Assembly (NCBI RefSeq): GCF_015706575.1
Contig: NW_024037063.1
Location: forward strand, 18,228,927 to 18,292,926
Length of the DNA: 64,000 nucleotides
Direction: 5' to 3'
Source of the DNA: Patiria miniata
Taxonomy: Eukaryota; Echinodermata; Asteroidea; Valvatida; Asterinidae
Part shown: in pieces, positions 35,101-47,100 of the stretch
How positions within the stretch are numbered: position 1 is the first letter of the stretch
Layout: each line of letters starts with the position of its first letter
Translations under genes and position numbers: made by a program
The notes under the pieces: model-generated
Databases searched by the model: none
What the model was told of the DNA's origin: nothing
The model's input: only the letters and a program-made list of their open reading frames with translations

Positions 35101-38100
35101 CCTTAATGCAGTCGTCCTCCAAGAGTGATTATGAATAGCACACTACCTACCCAACAAATAAAACATCCTTTGAAGTCATTCTTAACCCTAACTCCCGAGG
35201 CATTTTTGCTAGGATGCAACCTTAATCCTACAAAATCCTCCTACTGCCTGCATGTAAAAATTGCATATAGCCTCAATCCTGCAAAATCATCCGTTATTTC
35301 TTGTGGTCCTTGGAGGGGTGACCACTGCCACAATCCATCAAAATCCTCCAGCAATCACTGTCAATGTGTTGAGGCAAAGCCAGTGACATCCTGGAGCAGT
35401 GCGGAGGATTTCAAGTATAATCTAGGCCTAAATTTATGCACGGCTGAGCATAAACAACACAAGGTCCGGCCCAAGACCTTAACAAGGTGCATCCTCCAAA
35501 ATCAGCCACACATTTTTGCCATATAGCCGCAATCCTGCAAAATCCTCCCTTTTGAAAAGAGGATTTGGGAGGATTTGGGAAGGTTAGGGTTAAAGGCCAA
35601 ACGTTTCCACATTTAAAATGATGTATATTCAAACAAGATAAATCGATGACGCAGCTTTGGTGTAAACATGTAAACAAAACAAAACCCTGCATAAGTTTTT
35701 AAGTAAGCAAGTAAGAAATAAGTTTTTAAGTAAGAAGGTTGTGGGTTCGAGTCCCAACCGAGCTTGTGAATTCTTTTCTCACAATCACTCAGGACAACAC
35801 CGAGTATACAGTGTTTATAAAAATACGTCGGTGAAGGACAAAACCCAACATTGAATTTAAATCACCCCGACGCAAAATTCCCTCTTATGAATAAGTTTTA
35901 ATACCTGAAACATCTTGGGGAGCCCTCAACTCATTCTGCCCTGCAGAGGAATTGGTGACATTGTCCGATAACGATGCAGACAACTGACTGTTGGCTTTAG
36001 AGACTGGCTTGTGCATGTGGTGGTAGCCGTGGTCTGTCATGTCCGGTGTGGTGACAGGGGTGCTGGTCAGGGTGATTGTCGGTGTGTGAGGGGGATGGTG
36101 GTAGGTACATGTACGTCTCTCAGCTGTTATCTGGTGCTTCAACTGTAGACAGAAAATATTATACAAATATAACACGGGTTGAGGGTGGATAGTCGATATT
36201 ATAACACCTCACCCGCAGATTCTGTATCCTGATTGCCCGAGAGCGAGTCATGTGGCATTCGCTAATTTTATTATCTTGCTGTGTACAGCCAAAAAGACTA
36301 TCTGCTCCGTTCACAAGTACCCCCTCACCGGCAAAGAAAGTACAGTTGGGAATAACCGACCGACGTCATCTTGCCTAACTGCAATTTTGCCGCGACGCGC
36401 GTCCGTACCACTGCATGTACACAGTGCTAATCCCGTGGTGTACGTGCATCACGCACAAGGAACGGTGCGCGTCAACCAGCTAAATGTCCCGCCCATGGGA
36501 CGTCGTTGCTAGGTAAAAGGCTGCCCTCCTTCGTTGGCGCACGGAGCCCATAGTGGAATCCGGCGACCAGAATTAGAAGCTTTTACTGTGGTGGTGTCAC
36601 GCTCACTCGAAAAGAAAAGAAAAGGCGCGTATGTGCATCTGGCTACCGCCAGGTTTGTCTATACAATGGCTGAAAAAGTATGATACACATAGCAACCAAC
36701 GTAGCAACCGGTAGCACATTGGGCAATGTACCGTAAATGGGTGTGCCGTTGTGCGTTGCACATACTGGTCCCAACCGCTAGCACTACAGAGCTGGATTTT
36801 ACGAAGGGGGAATTTGGAAAAGTAGTAGTTTGAAAAAAATTTCAACTAATGTCATATGTGACCTGTTCTGTCAAAAGCAGACGCTTCTGGGCAGAGGTTG
36901 AAAATAAGATAGGGCCAAAAAAACGCTGTGGGGGTGATTTTTTTTTATTTTCTAATTTTTGCATATTTGTAATCTTGAACATGTCTAAAATATACTATAA
37001 AAGTTTGAAACCCTAATTTGAACTCTTAATATACATGTAGTATTTTTGATGATTTGTTAAGGCATATCAGTTAAAGAAATGTCTGTTTCCTGACATTCGT
37101 GGCCATTTTCTCCGTTTTCTACTTTTCGACACAATGAACTTAAAAATAGCATAACTCTGCCCAGGAATGACCGGTTTCAAAAAATAAACCACCCATTAAA
37201 AGGAAAATGTACATATTTTAACAATATGCAAATATCTCATTTTTGACCTTATGCCCAGAAAAGTCTGATTTTGACAGAACAGGTCACATATTGGAATAGA
37301 GTACATTGTAATAGGATTTCAGTTACATTAATCAGTTAACTCTAATTTTACAATAACCTGTGCTTCCTCAGCTATACCTTGGGGAAAAAAGAACGCTCCA
37401 TGGATCACTTCGGGAGGCTATAGTTTTACTATACCATCCAAGCAGTCAATATTGCATATTAGCTCCCCAATGTATGGGAACATCAAACCTATCTCAACTA
37501 CAGTGGCACAACGCAGAGCCCGCCTTGCCGGCCACTGCTACAGAGCCAAAGAGCAAGTTGTCTCTGACCTCATCTGCTGGAGATTGCCTTGCCCCAACAG
37601 AGGGAGGAGAGCCCTCAACTACGTTGACACTGTATGCAATGATGTGAGCCAGCACGTTGATGACATCACCACGGCCATGGCAGACAAGAGAGTCTGGAAG
37701 AGTTTGGTTTCATCCATCTCGGCTGCGGCCGCCCAATGATGATGATGATGGGAAAATGACAAACTAGTTCCCTAGTTGAAGATAGTTGCCGTAGTTGATG
37801 CTAATTAGTTAGACCACGTTGATTATGTTATTGGTACCATGTGTATTTATTTATTCGTACCTTGTCTATCTCCTCTTCCAACCCCTCGTTCTCTTTCTCT
37901 CTCTTGTCGAGCTGCTCCCTCAAGGACACTGATCTCTCCGCCGCTTCCCGCGCCCTCTTCAAGATCTCCCACCGATCCTTCTCCACTTCCTCCTTCTCCA
38001 CGATGACTTTCCTCAGGCTGTCGTCGCTCTCTGAGACGCGCTGCTCGTAGTTACGGATGAAGTCCCTCATTTCTTCCTCCTTAGCCTCTAGGGTGCAGTA

Positions 38101-41100
38101 CAGTTGCTTCATCTGGTTCAACAGATCCACTTTCTCGCCCTTGAGACGTTTACGATCAGACTTCATTGCTGGGGGAGGCGACAAAATCAGACCGATCAAA
38201 ATCAGTTATATATTTTTTTCAGTCATGAAGGGAAAATCACTGCATTTTTACCTGGTCATTCTGTAAATTCGGGGTCCAATTTAGTGTGTGTCCCTGTAAT
38301 ATCTGATATAAGATTTTTGTGGATTCAGGACACATTCTTAATAATGTCTTCTTTCTCTAAGGGTGATTATGTAAAGCAAAGTACCTTCCAAACAAAGTAA
38401 AGCCGGAGGTCCCGTGTGTTGTATAATGCACGTAAAAGAACCCAGTAACACTTATCGCTAATGAGAAGGGGTTTGCCCCCGATGTTTCTGGCAGTGGCTG
38501 CTTAATGCGCTGCAGCACCTTGTAAACCCTTATAAGGTGCTACATAAAATGGGTATATATTTCAAATACTTCATTTACCTGTCTTTTAATAAATTCATAT
38601 TCAATAGCGCCTTGAGTACCTTATTGTTGGTAGATACGTGTGCTACATGTATATAAGACTCCCGTGTTATTATTTTTGTATTACATAGCATTATTTACTT
38701 TTGTGCACTTTTTTTTGTTTGAAGCAACAAAATTGTACAAAATCTTAAATTAGGATGCATAACAACCAACCTATCGAAGCTCAGCTCAGTGACAAAGTAC
38801 ATTTTGAGAAACCAGAGAACACATTTGCACCCTTTTTTTGTGTGTTGTAACTGGATTGCACTGCTAAAACACGTTAAAAATAAGATTGGTTTTTTTTCTT
38901 CTGAATGATACCATTTCAGGCGGAATAATTTCACAGGGTATTTGGTACCAGTCCTATCTTCAGTTTGACCAAGGAGTTTCTCGTTAAATCGGTAGGTCGG
39001 CTTCTGGGTTATGACCAATGTTACTACATGCTAAAGGCACTAACAAACAAAAACATGTGTACATAATTAGCCTCAATATGCACATTTACACAACACTAAA
39101 AATGCATCCACTAATGATCAAGTCGGGAAAACAGATTATAGTGCCTCAAAAGACTTATTTAGTCCAAAAAGTGTGTTTTTTTTGGTTAAAATAATGAGTG
39201 CTATGACGAAATCGTATTTCGTAATCAAAATCGTGTGAATTTTCACAGTTTCTCCAAAAGTGTAGTATCAACTGAGCTGAAAGTTCAATAGGTTAGGTTC
39301 TCAGCATTCTTCTTTGGATTTTGATTGGTGTTATTATTGGAAACGAACAAAATGCATGAAAAGCAAATGATTCCACATGTCTTTAACCCTAACTCCCTAG
39401 CATAATTTACTAGGAACCGTACCCATCCTGGCAAATTCCAACACCCACATGGGAAATCGTACACACACACTGTTGGACTTAGTTTCTGGAGGTATGCCAA
39501 CCCAGTGTAAAAGACCATCAGTTTAGGGGTACTGTACCCATTCCAACAGATTTCAACAAAACTTGCTGTTGGGCTTTGATGGGTTGAGTTCGGTTAGGGT
39601 CAATGTACATCCACAAGCATGTATGTCTGACTACCATACCTGTAAGGGCCTCCTTCGCTCTAGCCAGCTCATGTTCTGTCTGCGTGAGCTGTATCTTCAA
39701 CTCTCCAGCGCTGGGTATCTCGACGTGGCTGTGATCCAAGGCACGCAGGTCATCCAGCTGTTTCATCAGGGTCATGTTGTCGCTCTCTAGGTGACTGCAT
39801 CTGTCTCGCAATCGCTGCAACTCGCTCTCTTCCTGTTGCTTCTCCCATTCTGTGACAAGAAGCAAATCAGCCGATATGTTTGTTTAAGACTTCTTTTGCT
39901 GCTCAGAGTGGGATAGCCTAGTGTCATCTTTGCAAATACATCTCCCTGAGATAATGGTAAAGTGCCTTGCTCAAGAGCACAAGCACCATGTTCCCATGGT
40001 CAGGATTTGAACCCATGTATCACGACACACGAGTCGAACACCATAACCATTGGACCACAGCGCCCCAGCGTTTGTTTTAAATTTTTAAAACAAACACAAA
40101 GAATATTAAACAACATTTGATTCCAAATCAAACAGTCACTACAACAACAAATGTACCCAAAAAAGAAAAAAAAATCTGTATTAATTTGATATTCCAATTA
40201 AATGCTGCCAACTTTTCAGTGACACAATCCATCGACAAATGTGATGCGATCACGCTTACAAAACATGAGTCGTTTGTCGACCCTAGTCAATTTTTTTTTT
40301 TTACAGATTTGAAAGAGCACAATCTCAGCATTACTGCTGTGAAAACAGCATGCTGGTACCATCTTTAGTTCAAAAATTATGGAGGTCGGAACACCAAGAG
40401 ATGTGATGAAGTGATGTGATGAAGTGGCCCTATTTTGGCCTGAAACTCCAAATGAAAGTTCCCGACAAACGACTCATTTAGCTTGATCGCTTCACAAATA
40501 TAAACAGAATCATCAAATAGACTGTACTTTCATGAGTGAAATTGGACAGTTGCAAAGATGTATTCACTGCCAGTAAAGTTCACTGTTTTTCACTGACCCT
40601 GCTGGTCACCAAGCACTTATGTACAAAAGCAGCTTGGAACCCTGAACTGTATCCTACGACGTGTATTCAGTAGACATTCCAATGTTCACTGAACAAACAA
40701 AGATCTTTGCATGGCTTACCTGCATTGCCTTTGTCGTTATCAGGGTCACTACCGCCTTCTGCACTGAAGTAATCCAGTCGCTTGTTGGTATCAGTCAGTT
40801 GAGTTACTACGACGTTAGGGAGCTGGCAAGTTGAAAAAAAAATACACAATCATTCTCAAAATCTTTTTTATAAAGTTGAACTGAGAAATTGACTGGAGCG
40901 GGGTTTGAACCTGCGACCTCCGGATTGCCGTTCCGGTGCTCTACCAACTGAGCTATTCAGCCTTATGTTAGCAGTTCCACATTTTGTCAATGTTTTAGTT
41001 CAAGGGGTGTTAGTCAGAACTCATAAACCTATACAGGGTGACCCAAAAAATTGCAACCCTAAAACATTTTTGCCTTTAAAAAAAAAGGGATCGATGGAAT

Positions 41101-44100
41101 TTTATGTTTTTGGTATCAGATTAATTAACCCTACCGGTAACTCCCTAGGCCTTTTTGCTAGGATGTAGCCTCAATCCTGCAAAATCCTCAAATTTGCCTC
41201 TTGAACAACTAGCATATAGCCTCAATCCTGCAAATTCCTTGCATTATTTCTTGAATATGGTCCGTGGAGGGGTGACCACTGCCTGAATCCTGCGGCAGTG
41301 ACTGTCAATATGTTGAAGCTTGGCCAGTGACATCCTGGAGCAGTACGGAGGATTTCAAGCATACTCCAGGCCTATATTTATGCATGGCTGAGCAAAAACA
41401 ACACAAGGTCCGGCCCAAGACCTTGACAAAGTGCATCCTACGAAATCAGTAACGCACTTCTGCCATGTAACCTCAATCCTCCAAATTCCTCCACTTTGGC
41501 AAACAGGATTTTGAAGGATTCAGGGCGGTTAGGGTTAGGGTTAAATGAATAAACATAACAAAACACACCTCAAACATGTCTGCCAAATGCAATCAATCTA
41601 TTGTGTCAGCAAGCTCTTACCTGTTCAGACGTGTCAGTCTCTTTACAAGTCGCTAGTCTGCTGTTCTCATCGACGACCTGTCTGTACTTCATCTGTGCGT
41701 CTATCAGCAGCCTTCGCATCAAGGCAAGATTAGCCTTGAGGGAGTCCCTCGCAGGGAGCTGCACCGATTCGCTGACCGGGCTGCTGACGTCGCATTCCGA
41801 GGATTTGGGCGTGAACATGAACTGGACGATCTGGTCATTAAGAAAATCCAAGGACTCAATCGCTGCGGAAAAACAACAAACAGAGGTGCTACTTTAATAA
41901 ATGCAGGCACATGCTTAACCCTAACCCCCTACATGCCCTAGGCCCTTTTTGCTAAGAACCATCCTCAATCCTACACAATCCTCCAATTGCCACCATGTAA
42001 AAATTGGATTAAAGGTACAGTCCATCATTTGTAATTTGTGTATTTTATTCACTTGAAGCGACAATTTTGAAAATATTTGACTGTCCAGATTATTCCCTAT
42101 CCTTGGCCTAAACCCCTATGAGTTTCATTTAATTTCCCTCACACATCACTGCACAATGGTCAATTGATCACAACAACATTTATGGACACTGTGACCAAGT
42201 TCCTTGCCTTAATCAATTTCAGTGCTGTGTTATGTAAGTTGTGTAATATCCTTCCTGTTGTGAACAAAAGGGCTGATGTGGTTTGGGATTGGAATTATCT
42301 GCCCTTGAGCATTAAGCTGATGTCTCGCCACGATAACTGATAGCCTGGCAAAGGATTCCAACCCCAACCACAAACCCTTTTCACAACATGCCGGATTTTA
42401 CACAGCTTACATAACACAGTGTGAAATTGACTAAGGCCAGGAACTTGGTCACAGTGACCAAAAAAGGTCGTTGTGACTAATTGACAATTGTGTAGTGATG
42501 CATGAATGAAATTAAATGAAACTCATAGGGGTTTAGGCCAAGGATAAGGAGTATCTGCACAATCAAAAAAATAATTTAAAAAAATAATTAAATCGACTTC
42601 ATGTAGTTACATGTAATATTTCAAAAATAGACAGACACTTTTCTGGGGGACATACTGTAGTACACATAGTAAAACACACTGCACATTTGACTTTTAGTTT
42701 TAAAGGGAAGATACAACATTTGCAAACATCAAAAAACGAAATGATCAAATTATCACGAAATACCTTACTGAATTGTTAGGGACTGACAGTCTAAAGCGTC
42801 CTTAAAATCGTGGCTCCTGGTGTGCTGACATTTTCAAGAAAAACTTGGAGAAAACTGGCTTTTTTTTTCAAAAACTGTTCCTAAGTTTTCATATTTAGTT
42901 ATTCTGACTTTTCTTTGCAATTGATTACACACCTGTGAAGGGGTGCAAGCCTGTCAGACTGATTCTCTGGGCTTACAATTCCCCAAGTGTATTAATTGCT
43001 CTGATTCATTTTAAGTGGGGTCAGGGAACCAGACTAAAAGAACATGATAGGTTTTCTTGGTTTTTGCAGCATCTACAAGCAAAAACGTGAAACAAGTCAG
43101 TTTAACAATATTTTCTATAACATACTAATCCTCCAAATCCATTTATTTCTGAAAATTACAGCAAAAGCAATGTTGTACATTCCCTTTAATACAGTGAGTT
43201 TGTACATGTACATGAACATTGTGTATGTACATGTATCTTCATTTGGGTGTACAATGTACATGTATGTAGGCTTTATACCGGTATGTGACCCGCTACACAA
43301 AAAGGGGGTATTAAGTCGCGCTGAGCATTATTGTGTAAGTTCAACGCTCAACGTTGAGAGTTGAACATTTCGTCAAAATGTGATTTTCATTTTTTGTCAT
43401 GAATGACATCTTTATTACCTAAAGTTTTAGGGTTCATTCACAGAAATATTGATTTTGATCAATAAACTGGGGAAAAAAACCTACAATTTTGAGTGCATCG
43501 TGCCCAAATCTACAACAGAGCCAGCTATTTCAAAGCCTGTTTTCTCAGTTGTGTAATTCATACTCCAAGGAAGTCATTACCAGTACATGTAATATGCAAG
43601 TATGTCATATCTCCAGAACGGAAGGGGCTGTGGACTGGCTCTATTACATACAATGTACCAAATGAAAGCTTAGGCCAAAAAAAAAAATACTTCTGCTTCC
43701 GATTACATGCCTTTCAAAAATAGGGTCGGTCGGTCGGAAAAAAAAAATTTTGGCCAATTTTTTTTATGCAGATTGAATGGGGTATTCAATTATATGCGAA
43801 GTTTTAGCCTGAACTATTTCTATTGCACTACGAAGGCTATACACGAAATGGCAACAAAAAGTGAGTAAAACCTACCTTTAATTATTGTCAATATATTTAC
43901 GTTCGATAGTTTCAAAAAATAATGGAAAATTCAGGCCGTTCGCACCATATGCACAACGCTAGTCAAGACGCGGGGAGCTGGCCAAAACTCCGAGGTGTGT
44001 AATGCGTGCGTGTGTGAGCGGCCCACCATGGCCGTCAGAGCTGTTTTTACCATCAACAATTTCGGGAAACACGCGGCATGTATCACTCCAAATACCAGTA

Positions 44101-47100
44101 GTGCGATCTCAAAATGAACTCCTGAACACAGAAAATACATACACAGACAAGCTAGATCAATTCTGTAAATTAACTTGCAAAAATGTTCTTTCTCCATCGG
44201 TGTTTTCTTGGCATTTTTACGATGTCGAATCCGACCAGTTGACAGTGGCCTGCACTGTACTGATAGCGCGCGCTATCGGTCACATAGCTAGCTATGGACT
44301 GGTTACCGCATTTTCATTATGTCTTCTAAATCGGCCCCTGCGCGGCGCGGCGGGAACCAGTCGTCGCCACGTGATTATAGTCATCATGCGTGACATCAAA
44401 TTGCGAAGTAGTTATATCGCGAAGCGAATTTGTAATAACGGAGGTTTCTTTGAAAAAAAAAGCGAATGTAAGTAAGAAACCAAACAAATACAAGCATTTT
44501 TGGATGCGAAAGGGTTGTTGAGAGGTATTTTGTGAAGACAGAAAAGACAGATTTTATTTGTATTTATTCAATGTTTTTTTTTTTTTTTTTTTTTTGGAAT
44601 TGCCGATAAAATTTTTAGGGTCGCAGCCTAAAAATAGGGTCGGTCGGGTAACCGGAAGCAGAACTATTCTTTTTTTTGGCCTTATGTTGTGGGCTTTCCA
44701 ACAATGTACGTACTCAATTTCAAATGCAATTTCCCTTTTTTTTTAGATATAATAATACCCTTTTCTGTGGAGTGGGTCCTGAAACTTGAAGTGTAGTTAC
44801 AGTACATGTACTGTACATGTAGGTACTGTAGTACACGTGTCATGAACTTCACATAAAGTATAGCCTACTATGTCAATTTTTCATTTTCTCCCAAATAAAA
44901 CTTAAAAGAACTTAAAAATCTCAAAAGATATGTCAGCATTAATTGCTATTTTTATGTTTGTGGCCATTCTCCACTTAATTTTTTTTGGGGGGGGGGGGGA
45001 GAATCCAAAATTTTGTCCATTAAACTGTTTTTGTGTACCAAACTGATAGACGTCATGAAACAGAAAAACACACACACAATACATGCAGTATAAGTGTACA
45101 AGAAATTCCATTTTTTTTAAAAATACAAACAGTTCAATTCAGTACAGTTCAAAAGTACTTCATGTAGGTTTTTACCTCATACTCTCTCTGTACATTTAGG
45201 TCAATATACCAGTTCAACCCACTGATCTCAATCGCGGGACACCCCAGTCGGTCCCGTACTGGTACGAGTACATGTACGCTCAGTTGGCTTTTCAGGAAGA
45301 TGACCAATCTTCATGTGATCAGAACGGAATGGTCCCGCTTAATTGGTTCTATCCTGCCAGGCAGCATACTGCGGGTTTACCACACAGTGCGCTAGTGTTT
45401 AAGCCAATCACTCTAAACATACGGGCAGCATATGGATTCCGAATGTACATGTACGCAAAAATGTATTTTGAAATTGTAAATATGTTTGTGCACATTGAGA
45501 AAGTGGAATAGGCTCACTCTATGTAAAATCAAAGTTTACAGAGTATAAAGTTTAGATCTTTTTTTTTTTTTTTAAATGTATCTCAATCTGTGCTTCATTT
45601 GAAACAAACAAATTGAAGCCAGCTGTTTATATGATATGGTCACCTAAAAATGCATGTGTTACCTCTTTTTTTAATTTTCAGTACCAGTAAAATTTAACAA
45701 CTGGATTATGATTCTTTTAAGAAGAAAAATGGAAAACAGAAAGAAAATACAAGTACCATGATATATGCACGTATGCACATCCAAGGCCAATATAAATAAA
45801 CTAATCTTTCCGGTCCAGCAGCCACATGCAATTTTTTCCTTCTCGGCCGACCGCATTTTTCTGGTTGTTTTTTTTGGCCCGTATAATTTTAATTAAAGGA
45901 AATATACAACAATGGCAAACATCAAAAAATAAAACTACCAAATTATTATGAGAAACCTTCCTTGACCGTAAGCGAATAATAGTCTCAAGCATCCTGTGAA
46001 ATCATGGCACCTGGTGTGCTGCCATTTTCAAGAACAGTGGAATTTTTGTATTAATTTCCAACGATGGTCGGCCGACCATCATTGGAAGAAACTTACTTTT
46101 TTTCAAACACCGCCCCCAGTTTACCAAATCTAGCCCCCTGACAGATATTTTTGAAAGATATTTTTTTAAGTAAATATTTCCAGAAATGGTAAAAAATACC
46201 ATTACAATGCGCCTAGAAAATCGGCATTTTGCAGTATGCATAATAATGGTCAGTTTTGAAGAGCGCCCCCGTTTGGAAGATCTACAATGTAGCTGTCTCC
46301 TCCACCCCTGTGTCCCTCTTCAGTACATTGACATGTGACAAAACAGACTCTTAACTAGTCCGCGGGCTTTTTCACTAGCCCGCATGTTTTTCTTTTATAG
46401 AGTGTCTCATAAACAACAATGTGCATACATGTAAAACGTGTTTCCTAAGGCAATCTTGTCAGTGTTTTTAATCAAAAGATCTTATAAGTAAACAGTTTTA
46501 AAAAAATTAGACACAAAATGATACAGGTTTGCTTTCTGAATTTAATGATTTATTTCTACCTGTCCTTTCATCTTTGCCGTATCCCAATAAGTTTTGATTC
46601 GCCAGCCGGGCTACTTAAGAAATAGTTTGACTAGCCCGCCACTGTTTTGACTAGCATTTGGCTAGCGGGCTACCGCTGAAGTCGAACCCTGTATAGTGCA
46701 ACTTCATCATTCAATACACAGCACAGTCCTTCATTTTAATAAATTCCAGGAGAGCCGTTAATCACTCTCATCGAATCACCGAGGAAAGCTAATCGCTCTC
46801 CTTGAAATAAAATGAAAACCTGGAGTTCAAAACCATGTTAAATCATTGATTTTTGATGGTACCGGTAGGGATAAGTATTTCATTACATTAAAGGCGCCCC
46901 ATACATGTAGTCTTCAAATTTTTCCATGGACAAGTGGACACGACTGAAAAGTAAGAAATCCATGAAATCTTTGGAAAATTAACCTCAAATGTGGTATCAA
47001 ATTAATCCCCAAAGGGCTGTTTAGGGGTCAAGTATCAAATACCACAGAATACTACATGTGCTGTGCACACTTGTATGAGAAGAAATTCATACTACAGGTT

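Noticed and set aside
35182..35593. Interstitial telomere array because of CCCTAA/TTAGGG
   Set aside because: Only one or two hexamers occur at each end, always at element termini with TTAA; not an array.
40890..40962. Functional tRNA gene
   Set aside because: Acceptor-stem mismatches, C instead of U at position 33, and a dispersed second copy point to a SINE head or pseudogene.
44002..44475. 157-codon open frame as a gene
   Set aside because: It lies inside a TIR element, has no recognised domain and no adjoining exons. Kept only as an oddity.
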